Below, one piece after another: positions 36,631 through 45,109 of a stretch of 64,000 bases of DNA (positions are counted from its first letter, which is position 1; every line of letters starts with the position of its first letter). The notes under the pieces are model-generated. The model saw only the letters and a program-made list of their open reading frames with translations, searched no databases and was not told where the DNA came from. This stretch comes from Aquitalea palustris (GTDB taxonomy: Bacteria; Pseudomonadota; Gammaproteobacteria; Burkholderiales; Chromobacteriaceae). Location of the stretch: NCBI RefSeq assembly GCF_003693445.1, contig NZ_RFAR01000012.1:62001-126000 (forward strand), given 5' to 3'. The position numbers and the translations under genes were made by a program.

Positions 36631-37557
36631 ATGCAAGACCTCAACGACCTGCTGTATTTTGCCAAGGTAGTGGAATTCGGCGGTTTCATGGCGGCCAGCC
36701 GCATGCTGGGCATTCCCAAATCCCGCTTGTCACGCCGGGTAGCCGAGCTGGAAGAACGTCTGGGAGTCCGCCTGCTGCAACGCACCACGCGGCGGCTGGC
36801 ACTGACTGAAGTAGGCAGCAGCTATTACCAGCATTGCCAGGCCATGCTGGCCGAGGCCGAGGCGGCGGATGATGCCATTGCCCGCATCACCGCCGAACCA
36901 CGCGGCCTGGTACGGGTGAGCTGCCCCGAACTGCTGGCCAAGACCTTGCTGGCACCGGCCCTGCCGCGCTTCATGCTGCGCCATCCGCAAGTGCGGGTGA
37001 GCCTGGAAGCCACCAACCGGCGGGTGGACCTGATCGAGGACAATATCGACGTCGCGCTGCGGGTGCGCAACAGCCTGGACAACAGCAGCAATCTGGTGGT
37101 GCGCCAGCTGTCGGTCAGCCAGGTCATTCTGGTGGCCAGCCCGGACTTCATGCGCCAGCATCCCATGCCGCAATCACCGGCCGACTTGCTCGCGCTGCCG
37201 GCACTGACCATGAGCCGTGCGGATGGCCGTGGCCAGTGGCAGTTGCTGGACCAGGCCGGCCATAGCTACAACCTGCAGATCGACAGCCCGCGCCTGATGA
37301 CCGACGACCTGCTGGTGCTGCTGGAGGCCGCCATCGCCGGTCTGGGTGTGGCGGCACTGCCGGTGATGGTCTGTGACGAGGCCTTGCAGCAAGGACGCTT
37401 GCTGCGGCTGCTGCCGGAATTCGACAGCCCCTGGGGTATTCTGCATGCCGCCTTTACCAGCCGGCGCGGCCTGTCACCAGCCATCAGGGCCTTTATCGAT
37501 TTTCTGGTGACCGAACTGATCCCAGCGGGCCACCCCTCTTACCCACCGGCCGGCTAG
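36631..37557 (+). CDS. LysR-family regulator next to azoR
   Basis: A 308-residue LysR protein: winged HTH at about residues 5-62 (GFMAASRMLGIPKSRLSRRVAELEERLG) and an effector domain. It is divergent from azoR by 109 bases, the usual pairing of a LysR regulator and a quinone/azo reductase. The stop overlaps the convergent GGDEF-EAL gene by 4 bases. Confidence 0.88.
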   Translation: MQDLNDLLYFAKVVEFGGFMAASRMLGIPKSRLSRRVAELEERLGVRLLQRTTRRLALTEVGSSYYQHCQAMLAEAEAADDAIARITAEPRGLVRVSCPELLAKTLLAPALPRFMLRHPQVRVSLEATNRRVDLIEDNIDVALRVRNSLDNSSNLVVRQLSVSQVILVASPDFMRQHPMPQSPADLLALPALTMSRADGRGQWQLLDQAGHSYNLQIDSPRLMTDDLLVLLEAAIAGLGVAALPVMVCDEALQQGRLLRLLPEFDSPWGILHAAFTSRRGLSPAIRAFIDFLVTELIPAGHPSYPPAG

Positions 37558-40229
37558 GCTGTCCGCCGCCTGCGCTGTGCCAACAGGTAATCGTACAGCT
37601 GGGCGGCTGTTTGTGGCCGGGCAAAATGATAGCCCTGAGCCTGCTCGCATCCCATTTGCCGCAACAGCTCGGCAATCTGCGGGCTTTCCACCCCTTCAGC
37701 CAGCGTCTGCAACTGCAGCTTGCGCGCCATTTCGATGATGGCGCAGACGATATTGCCATCGTCGGCATCTTCTACCAGATGGTGGATGAAGGATTGGTCG
37801 ATCTTCAGCTTGTTGACCGACAGCCGCTTGAGATAGGCCAGGCTGGAATAGCCGGTGCCAAAGTCGTCGATGGCCAGCCTGACCCCCAGTTCGCTCAGCC
37901 GTGACAGGGTGTGCTGCACGCCTTCGGTCTGGTGCAGCAAGGTGGTTTCGGTCAGCTCCAGCTCCAGCAGCTGCGGCGGCAAACCGCTGTGTGCCAGCGC
38001 CTCGGCCACGGTGTGTTCCAGATTGCCGCGCTTGAACTGCACCGCCGAGATATTGACTGCCACACACAAGGGGCTGCCCTGCTCCTGCTGCCACAGCGCC
38101 GCCTGACGGCAGGCCTCACGCAGCACCCACTCGCCCAGTGGCACGATCAGACCACTGCTTTCGGCCATGGGGATGAACTCGGCCGGGTTAATCAGCCGCT
38201 CGCCATCCTGCCAGCGCACCAGTGCTTCCACCCCCAATACCTGGCCATCGGACAGTCTTATCTGCGGCTGGTAGTGCAGCACGAACTGGCCGGCCTCCAG
38301 TGCCGCCATGAAATGGCTGCGCAAGCGCAGTACCTGCTGCGCCTCGACATTCATCCGCTCATCGAACAGCCGGTAAGTATTACGTCCGGCATCCTTGGCG
38401 TGATACATGGCGGTATCCGCCTTTTTCATCAGCGTGGTGAAATCCTCGCCATCAGCCGGATACAGGGCAACCCCGATGGAGGCCGAGGTGGACAGCTGAT
38501 GGCTGTTCAGCACGAAAGGCTGCTCCAGGCCATGCAGGATGCGCCCGATCAGCAGTGCCAGGCCCTCCAGCCCACCCATGCCATGCAGGCCGGGCAGCAA
38601 GAGCAGGAATTCGTCGCCCCCCAGGCGGCAGGCCGTGTCGTGCTCGCGCAGCAAGGACTGCAGCCGCTGTGCCACCGCTTGCAGCATCTCGTCGCCGACA
38701 TCGTGTCCCAGTGAATCATTGATGGTCTTGAAGCCGTCCAGGTCCAGAAACAGCATGGCCAGCTGCTCCTGATGGCGCTGGGCCAGGCTGGCCAGCTGGC
38801 AAAAGCGGTCTTCGGCCAGAATACGGTTGGGCAGGCCGGTCAGCGCATCGTGATGGGCGAGGAAGGCAATCTGCTGCTGCTGCCGCTTGCGTTCGCCAAT
38901 ATCCTGGAACAGCAGCACCGTGCCCACATTCTGGCCATCCTTGAGCAGCGGGTAGGCATCGTAACGTACGGCCAGCAGGCTGCCATCGGCGCGGGTGAAC
39001 ACATCATCGGCTTCATGCACGCTCTGTCCTTGCCGCACCGCCTGACGGATCAGGCAGTTCGCCGCCGGCAAGGGCCGGCCATCGGCTTGCTGCGCATGAA
39101 TCAGGCCCGGCAGGTCCTCTGCACGCAGGGTGGCTTCATCGGCATGGCCCAGCAGCTGGCGGGCGGCCGGATTGGAAAACAGGTAGCGACCCTGGTGATC
39201 CATGCCGCAGATACCCTCGCCCACCGAATTGAACAATTGCTGGAAGCGGTCTTCGCTGGCCTGCAACTCGCCACTGGCATGTAGCCGCCGCTCTTCCGAC
39301 CGACGCAGCCGCTGCAGCAGCCAGGCCAGCAGCAGCAGCGACAGCAAGGACACCACCACCGTGCCCAGCAAGGTGGTATGCCACTGCGCCAGAAAATCAT
39401 CACTGGCAATGCCGGCTGCCACATAAAAAGGAAAATCGCCCACCCGCTTGAAAGCATAAACCCGCTCGATGTGGTCGATGGCGGAATAAAAACGGATCAC
39501 CCCCTGCTGTTCTCCGGCCTCCACCCGCTGGTGCATCGGATTGTTATGCAGGGTCTGGTTGACCGTGCCTGGCCGGGCCGGATGGCGCAACACCAGCCGG
39601 CCATCGTCGCTGCGGCGAAAGGTAATCACCCCATGCGGGCCCAGATCCACGGCGTCGAACAGTTTCTGAAAATAGCCGATATCCAGCGGCGCCATGGCAA
39701 TGCCGGCAAAAGCGCCTTGTGGCGTACGGATCGGCACCGCCATATACAGCTGCAGGTTGCGATTGATACGGCCGGTAGCCACTTCGGAAAAGAACAGTGC
39801 TTGCTGTGGATGCTGGCTCAGGGCGATGAAATAGCTGCGGTCGCGTACATTGGCTTGTGGCAGCACGCGGTCCGAGGCATAGAGCACATTACCCGCAGCA
39901 TCGATCAGCCGCAGGCCGATGATTTCGGGAAAATGGCGCGCCGGCAAGGCCAGCTGCTGCTGTATGGCGGCTGCATACTGTGGTCGGGCGGCCAGCGACA
40001 GGGCCGACAGCGGTGTGCGCTGGGCCAGTTCTTCCAGGTTGGCCTGGGTACGCCGCAGGGCGGCCTCCAGCCTGGCCTCCAGCACGGCCACCACATTGCG
40101 GGCATTCACTTCGGCCTGGTGCTGTTTTTCGACATAGGCCGTGCCCAGCAGAAACGCGATCAGCGCTGCCGTGCCCATGAACAGCAGCAGGAAAAACACC
40201 AGGTAAATGCGTTGCGGACGCTGGATCAT
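37554..40229 (-). CDS. Cache-PAS-GGDEF-EAL cyclic-di-GMP protein
   Basis: An 891-residue membrane-bound sensor with both c-di-GMP synthesis and hydrolysis domains. Membrane helix at about residues 8-28, periplasmic Cache-type sensor (about 35-285), second helix near 290-312, PAS domain (about 330-460), GGDEF near residue 536 with I-site REHD five residues before, and EAL (VEALVRW near 668 and DDFGTGYSSLAYL later) with both motifs intact. The dominant activity cannot be read from sequence. The ATG at 40229 gives a clean N-terminus (MIQRPQRIYLVFFLLLF). Confidence 0.92.
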   Translation of the reverse strand: MIQRPQRIYLVFFLLLFMGTAALIAFLLGTAYVEKQHQAEVNARNVVAVLEARLEAALRRTQANLEELAQRTPLSALSLAARPQYAAAIQQQLALPARHFPEIIGLRLIDAAGNVLYASDRVLPQANVRDRSYFIALSQHPQQALFFSEVATGRINRNLQLYMAVPIRTPQGAFAGIAMAPLDIGYFQKLFDAVDLGPHGVITFRRSDDGRLVLRHPARPGTVNQTLHNNPMHQRVEAGEQQGVIRFYSAIDHIERVYAFKRVGDFPFYVAAGIASDDFLAQWHTTLLGTVVVSLLSLLLLAWLLQRLRRSEERRLHASGELQASEDRFQQLFNSVGEGICGMDHQGRYLFSNPAARQLLGHADEATLRAEDLPGLIHAQQADGRPLPAANCLIRQAVRQGQSVHEADDVFTRADGSLLAVRYDAYPLLKDGQNVGTVLLFQDIGERKRQQQQIAFLAHHDALTGLPNRILAEDRFCQLASLAQRHQEQLAMLFLDLDGFKTINDSLGHDVGDEMLQAVAQRLQSLLREHDTACRLGGDEFLLLLPGLHGMGGLEGLALLIGRILHGLEQPFVLNSHQLSTSASIGVALYPADGEDFTTLMKKADTAMYHAKDAGRNTYRLFDERMNVEAQQVLRLRSHFMAALEAGQFVLHYQPQIRLSDGQVLGVEALVRWQDGERLINPAEFIPMAESSGLIVPLGEWVLREACRQAALWQQEQGSPLCVAVNISAVQFKRGNLEHTVAEALAHSGLPPQLLELELTETTLLHQTEGVQHTLSRLSELGVRLAIDDFGTGYSSLAYLKRLSVNKLKIDQSFIHHLVEDADDGNIVCAIIEMARKLQLQTLAEGVESPQIAELLRQMGCEQAQGYHFARPQTAAQLYDYLLAQRRRRTA

Positions 40230-40526
40230 GGGCCAAGGAAGGATCGTTGATGCTGAAACCCATGTTAACAAACCCCATCTGGCTGTCCTAGCAACTTCAC
40301 CGTCCACAAGCTGACAAAAATCAAAATGCCGGCTCGACAGAAAATACAATGACATTACTGATCAACACGGCCAATACAAAGCGGATTTTCCCCCCGACTA
40401 CCCCAGGCCTGCCGGCAAACTCACTGTGCTGCGCAGCAGGTTTTTGACTATGCTGTGCCACGCGCCTGGTGTGACTACCAGCGCCTACCACCCCCAAGAT
40501 GTACTTTCCGCAACAAGGAGCAGCCT
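40230..40526. other. Intergenic region between GGDEF-EAL gene and DLH
   Basis: 297 bases with two divergent promoters expected. A TACAAT hexamer near 40345 and a TTGACT hexamer near 40444 can be seen, but no full promoter pair. No gene or repeat was recognised. Confidence 0.5.
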
Positions 40527-41225
40527 GTGAACGCAAGATGGATTGATATCCCCACCGCCGACGGCCAGACATTCAGCGCCTATCTGACGCTGCCGCCCAC
40601 GGGCAGCGGCCCCGGTATTGTGCTGGTACAGGAAATCTGGGGTGTCAATGAACACATCCGCGCCGTAGCCGATCAATATGCCCTGGCCGGCTTCGTGGTA
40701 CTGGCACCGGATGTATTCTGGCGCCTCAAACCCAGAGTGGATCTGGCTTATGACGCCGCCGGCACCCAGCAAGCCTTTGGCTACTACCAGACGGTAGACA
40801 CCGCACTGGCAGCAGCCGATGTGGCGGCGACCGTGGCACAGCTGCGCCAGCTCCCCGAGCTAACAGGCAAGGTCGCCACCCTGGGCTACTGCCTGGGCGG
40901 CCAGCTGGCCTTCCGCGCCACAGCGCTGAGCCAGGCCGATGCTGCCGTGTGTTTTTACGGTGGCGGCATCGACCAGCACCTGGAGCTGGCGGCACAGATC
41001 AGCCAGCCCATCCTGTTTCACTATGCCGGTCAGGACGAGCACATTGCGCCCAGCGCCGTTGCCCAGGTCAAGGCGGCGTTTGCCGGCAAGGACAATGCCG
41101 TATTCTTCGACTACCCGGCAGCCGGCCATGGTTTCAATTGCTGGGGCCGCCTGGCCGTCTACAATCAGGCCGCCGCTGCGCTGGCCACCGGCCGTACCCT
41201 ACAGTTCCTGGCCGAGCATCTCTAG
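40527..41225 (+). CDS. Dienelactone hydrolase family protein
   Basis: A 232-residue alpha/beta hydrolase with the Cys-type nucleophile (GYCLGG, Cys122), Glu36 in LVQEIWG that activates it, Asp in AGQDEHI and His in AAGHGFNC. These are the diagnostic residues of dienelactone hydrolase, which opens the lactone of chloroaromatic degradation, but many homologues act on other esters. No aromatic-degradation genes are nearby, so the substrate is open. The GTG at 40527 is preceded by AAGGAG. Confidence 0.9.
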   Translation: MNARWIDIPTADGQTFSAYLTLPPTGSGPGIVLVQEIWGVNEHIRAVADQYALAGFVVLAPDVFWRLKPRVDLAYDAAGTQQAFGYYQTVDTALAAADVAATVAQLRQLPELTGKVATLGYCLGGQLAFRATALSQADAAVCFYGGGIDQHLELAAQISQPILFHYAGQDEHIAPSAVAQVKAAFAGKDNAVFFDYPAAGHGFNCWGRLAVYNQAAAALATGRTLQFLAEHL

Positions 41226-41280
41226 GCGCCCGCCCGGCACACCGCCCCAGGCCAGCCATGCAGCCTGGCCTTGATCACCC

Positions 41281-41306
41281 CAACAGCCCCGCCCACGGGG
41301 CTGTTG
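41281..41306. terminator. Convergent hairpin, dienelactone hydrolase / solute-binding gene
   Basis: Perfect 10-bp stem CAACAGCCCC / GGGGCTGTTG with a 6-base loop. There is no good T run on either strand, so activity as a terminator is uncertain. Confidence 0.5.
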
Positions 41307-41317
41307 CTCATGGGCGC

Positions 41318-42091
41318 TCAGGGTTGCCAGTCCTGGTAGGGCTGGTGCACGGCGGCATAAGCGCGGGCCAGTTCACCACTGGCGCGTGCAGCTGCAATCG
41401 CCTTGCTCAGCACCTGATTGACATAATTGCCGCGCCGGTTGCAGGAAAGAAAGATCACGTCCGGATAGTCATCGAAATGAGAGCGGTGCACATGATCCAG
41501 CCTGAGTTTGCGGATCAGGAAATCCGCTTCCTCCTGCGCCCAGATCACCCCGTCTATCCGCCCCTGATTGAGCATTTTCAGTGAGCGCTCCAGATCAACC
41601 ACACTGTCGGTATGAAAGCCCCAGTTGGTCGGCGGCGCCGCCAGCCGGTATTTGTTGAGATTGGCCATGTCCAGCACGGCGGCCTTGTCCAGCGGCATGG
41701 CCTTGTTGCTGTACAGCACAAAGCTGACCTTGCCCAGCATCTCATGCCCAAACTGGTAGGGCGTCTGGCTATCCGCTCCGTCGCGGATTTTCATGATGGG
41801 AAAGCGAAAATCGGCATGCTGATCGCTGATGTCCAGATAAACCCGCCGCACCGGCTCGATGCTGAGGCTGATCCGCCCCGCAGGGTAGTACTTGTTCACC
41901 ACCCGGATCAGATTGGCAAAGGGGCTGTCCTCGACATTTTCCAGCACTTGCGGCAGAAACACGGCAATGCCGTGGATATCCGGCCGGTTATACGGCGCCG
42001 TACCATCCGGCGTGACCGTCGCATTGCAAGCCTGCGCAGGCTGCGGCAACAGGCTGAATATGAATGTACCGCGCATGATCATCCGCCACAT
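41318..42091 (-). CDS. Orphan periplasmic solute-binding protein (SBP_bac_3-like)
   Basis: A 257-residue exported protein with a short signal peptide ending near PAQA, and the loop and hinge pattern of the amino-acid-type solute-binding family (IRDGADSQTPYQFGHEMLGKVSF, LERSLKMLNQGRIDGVIWAQEEADF). No ABC permease or ATPase is adjacent. It lies 106 bases downstream of a DctB/FixJ-like two-component pair and in the same direction, so it may bind the signal molecule. Start ATG 42091 has GAAGG upstream. It could also be a free-standing ligand-binding domain with a non-transport role. Confidence 0.7.
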   Translation of the reverse strand: MWRMIMRGTFIFSLLPQPAQACNATVTPDGTAPYNRPDIHGIAVFLPQVLENVEDSPFANLIRVVNKYYPAGRISLSIEPVRRVYLDISDQHADFRFPIMKIRDGADSQTPYQFGHEMLGKVSFVLYSNKAMPLDKAAVLDMANLNKYRLAAPPTNWGFHTDSVVDLERSLKMLNQGRIDGVIWAQEEADFLIRKLRLDHVHRSHFDDYPDVIFLSCNRRGNYVNQVLSKAIAAARASGELARAYAAVHQPYQDWQP

Positions 42092-42197
42092 GTGTAAGCA
42101 CCTTCAAGCAGCTTGCGATAATGCGTATTAGCATCAATCCGCCCACCGTGCCGGGCAAAATCAGCGCAAACACCATCCACAGTGGCGGCGCAGGCGA

Positions 42198-42797
42198 CTA
42201 GTCCAGCCAGGGATGTGCCGCCAGCCAGCGCCCCAGCTCATTGTCATTGGCGCATTGCAGTTTGCTGAAGATATTGGCGCGATGGGTTTCCACCGAGCGA
42301 TGGCCACACGGCGGCACCAGAATGCGGGCGATCTCCTTGTTGGGTTGGCCCAGTCCCACCAGCCGGGCCACCTCGCGTTCACGCGGCGTCAGCTCGGCCC
42401 AGCGCTGCAGCGCCTGGGCGCGGGCACGGGCCAGGGCGATGGCCGCCGGCAGCTTGTCCAGCAGCTGCTGGGTATCCGGCTTTTCCACCCAGTCGTAGGC
42501 ACCACGCCGCACCGCCTCCAGCGCGGTGGGGATATCGCCGTGCGCGGACAGAAACAGGGTGACCAGCGGGCTGTGTGCCGCCAGCAAATGGTCAAACACG
42601 CTCAGCCCGCTCATCCCGCCCAGGCGCAGGTCGAGAATCACGCAGCCGGGCTGGCGCAGGTTGACCGCGCCAAGAAAATCCTCGCCCGAGGCAAAGGCCT
42701 GCACCGCCAGCCCCTGGGAAAACAGCAGCAGGATCAGCGAGCGGCGCAGTGCTTCGTCGTCATCGACCAGAAACAGGGTCAGTGGCAAATCGTTCAT
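42198..42797 (-). CDS. FixJ/DctR-type response regulator
   Basis: A 199-residue regulator: receiver with the acidic pocket DDD near residues 12-14, Asp56 as phosphorylation site (VILDLRLG), Ser/Ala in SAHGD and Lys in WVEKPD. The C-terminal LuxR-type HTH is near residues 130-190 (LTPREREVARLVGLGQPNKEIARIL). The turn between HTH helices carries one or two extra residues (VPPCGHRS), a mild oddity. Its ATG overlaps the kinase stop (ATGA). Confidence 0.9.
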   Translation of the reverse strand: MNDLPLTLFLVDDDEALRRSLILLLFSQGLAVQAFASGEDFLGAVNLRQPGCVILDLRLGGMSGLSVFDHLLAAHSPLVTLFLSAHGDIPTALEAVRRGAYDWVEKPDTQQLLDKLPAAIALARARAQALQRWAELTPREREVARLVGLGQPNKEIARILVPPCGHRSVETHRANIFSKLQCANDNELGRWLAAHPWLD

Positions 42798-44923
42798 GGT
42801 TCCACCGGTAGGGTAAAAGTAAACACCGCGCCCCCGCCGGCACGGTCATCAACCGTCATGGCACCGCCATGCGCTTCGATGATGGTGCGGCAGATATTCA
42901 GCCCCAGGCCCAGCCCGTCCGGCTTGGTGGTAAAAAACGGGGCAAAGATCTGTTCGCGCTGCTCGGGGGGAATGCCCGGCCCCGAGTCGGCCACGCTGAT
43001 GCTGACCAGCTGCTCCAGCCGCTGACAGGCCAGGGTAATGGTAGGGCTGTGTGCCGGCTGGCCCTGCATGGCGTGGAGTGCATTGTGGATGAGATTGACC
43101 AGCACCTGCTCCAGCAACACCGTATCGCCACGCACCGGCGCCGCCGCATCGTCCAGCAGCAGCTGCAACTGCACACCGTGGCGTTGCAACTCCGGCTTCA
43201 GCAGCAGCGCCGCATGAGAGATGACATTCTCCATGCGCAGGCTTTCGTAGTGCGCCCGTTGCGGATTGATGAACACCCGCACCCGCTTGACGATTTCACT
43301 GGCGCGCCGCGACTGCTCGACGATTTCGTCCAGCGTACCGGCCAGCAGCTCGGTGGCGCCCTGCGCCGCCAGCGCCCGTGCGGCAATGGCAAAATTGGAC
43401 AGGGCCATCAGCGGCTGGTTGAGTTCGTGCGCCAGGGTGGAAGCCATTTCCCCCACGCTGGCCAGCCGGGCGCTGCGGGCCAGCCGCAACTCCTGATCGC
43501 GCTGACGTGCTTCGGCCTGCTTTTGCGCGGTGATGTCCACCACGGAGCTCATCCAGCCACGGTGCACTCCTTGCGCATCCACCAGCGGTGCGGTGTACAC
43601 CATGGTGATCACATCCCGTCCGTCCTTGTGGCGGATGCGTGACTCGAAGCCCTGCGGGGTGGCACGCCCCTGCAGCACCTCGTCGCTCTCGCGAGCCTGC
43701 TTTTCCAGATCATCCGGATGCCAGTAAGGATAAGGCGGGCGGCGCCCCAGCAATTCTTCTGCCGTATAGCCCACCATGGCGCACAGTGCCGGATTGACAT
43801 AGATGATGGTGCCCGCCGCATCGCGGGCCCGCATGCCCACCAGCAAGGAGTCTTCCATGGCCTTGCGGAAGCTGTGCGCCTCTTCCAGATCCCGCGTGCG
43901 TTCTTCTACCCGGTGCTCCAGTTCCAGCCGCGCCGCGCGCTGTTCGACAAAGCGCTTCTCGCGCAGCCGCCAGTACAGGATGCCCAGCAGCAGCAGTGCC
44001 ACCGCCAGGGCGCTGAGCATGAGCGCGGCCTGCCGCGCCTGCACCACCTCCTTCATGTCGGTGGTTACCGTCAGGGTCCAGCCCAGCTCCGGCAGCGGGG
44101 TATCCAGCGCAAACAGCTCGCGGCGCTGGCCTTGTACCGTGGTATGCAGGACAAAGCCCCCGGTGTCGGCCGCTGGCTCACGCCGCCAGGGCAGCACGGC
44201 AAAACGCTCGCGGCTGCCATACTGGCGATGGCTGCCTATCCAGCGCAAATCCGCCGCTGACACCGGCTGGATGCTGTGAAACAGCCATTCGGGCACCGCG
44301 CTCAGAAAGACAATGCCATGGCCATCGCGCAGCACCACCGGGTCGCTGCCGCGCATCCACGCTGCCTGCAAAGGCTCCAGGCTGATCTTGACCGCCACCA
44401 CACCCAGAATGACACCATTCACCCGCACCGCTTCGGCAATGAACAGGCCAGACTGGCCGGTGGTGAGGCCAAGGCCGTAAAACAGGCCGCGCTGGCCTTG
44501 CAAGGCGTTTTCAAAATAAGGGCGCTGGCGATAAGACTCGCCGACAAAGCTAGACGGCAGCTGCCAGTTGCTGGCCGCCAGCGTCAGCCCGGCGCGGTCG
44601 ATCAGGAACAGGGCCGCCGCACCGGTGGTGCGCTGCAAATCAGCAAAGTAAGCATTGACCCGCCGCTGCAAGGCGGCATCGTGCGGGGTGCTGAGCAAGG
44701 CTTGCACATCGGGCTGGCGGGCAGCGGCATAGGGCAGGAAATCGTGCTTCTCCACCAGGCCCCGCAGGCCCAGCACATGGGCGGCGGCGGCCTGACGCAA
44801 GGCCACCGTCTTGGATTGCAGCTCGTGCTGCGCAGCCCAGTTGCCCGATGCCACGATCAGAACAAGCGCGCCGGCCAGCGTGAGCAGCCTGCGCCAGTGG
44901 CGTGCATTGAACCAGGCAAGCAT
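42794..44923 (-). CDS. DctB-type sensor histidine kinase with PAS domain
   Basis: A 709-residue kinase. Membrane helix at about residues 10-30, a large periplasmic double-Cache sensor (about 35-300), a second membrane helix near 305-325, a PAS domain (about 370-470) and a HisKA/HATPase core with His near residue 490 (MASTLAHELNQPLMALSNF) and G boxes DSGPGIPP and GLGLGLNIC. This is the DctB/FixL-type architecture that senses C4- or C5-dicarboxylates in the periplasm. It is divergent from a KgtP-type permease, supporting a role in organic-acid uptake control. The start at 44923 was chosen at the membrane helix; the frame is open upstream. Confidence 0.88.
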   Translation of the reverse strand: MLAWFNARHWRRLLTLAGALVLIVASGNWAAQHELQSKTVALRQAAAAHVLGLRGLVEKHDFLPYAAARQPDVQALLSTPHDAALQRRVNAYFADLQRTTGAAALFLIDRAGLTLAASNWQLPSSFVGESYRQRPYFENALQGQRGLFYGLGLTTGQSGLFIAEAVRVNGVILGVVAVKISLEPLQAAWMRGSDPVVLRDGHGIVFLSAVPEWLFHSIQPVSAADLRWIGSHRQYGSRERFAVLPWRREPAADTGGFVLHTTVQGQRRELFALDTPLPELGWTLTVTTDMKEVVQARQAALMLSALAVALLLLGILYWRLREKRFVEQRAARLELEHRVEERTRDLEEAHSFRKAMEDSLLVGMRARDAAGTIIYVNPALCAMVGYTAEELLGRRPPYPYWHPDDLEKQARESDEVLQGRATPQGFESRIRHKDGRDVITMVYTAPLVDAQGVHRGWMSSVVDITAQKQAEARQRDQELRLARSARLASVGEMASTLAHELNQPLMALSNFAIAARALAAQGATELLAGTLDEIVEQSRRASEIVKRVRVFINPQRAHYESLRMENVISHAALLLKPELQRHGVQLQLLLDDAAAPVRGDTVLLEQVLVNLIHNALHAMQGQPAHSPTITLACQRLEQLVSISVADSGPGIPPEQREQIFAPFFTTKPDGLGLGLNICRTIIEAHGGAMTVDDRAGGGAVFTFTLPVEP

Positions 44924-44981
44924 GGCATTTCCCACAAGGCAGAGCAGACGAACATAACAGCTGCCCCCGCGCTTTGGAACA

Positions 44982-45005
44982 CTTCTCCGTAGTTTTACGG
45001 AGAAG
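44982..45005. promoter_or_regulatory. 10-bp perfect palindrome, likely response-regulator operator
   Basis: CTTCTCCGTA - GTTT - TACGGAGAAG, a perfect 10-bp inverted repeat in the 186 bases between the divergent kinase gene and the KgtP-type permease. Neither side has a T run. Its position suits a binding site for the FixJ-type regulator of the same locus (inference). Confidence 0.5.
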
Positions 45006-45109
45006 CGTACGACGAAGTTGCGGATGCTCGCCCGGCCCCTGCCTGCCATAGTAAAAGGCCAAAAACGGGGGAGACCTGCCCTCTCCCGCACAACAAAAGG
45101 AGACCATCA

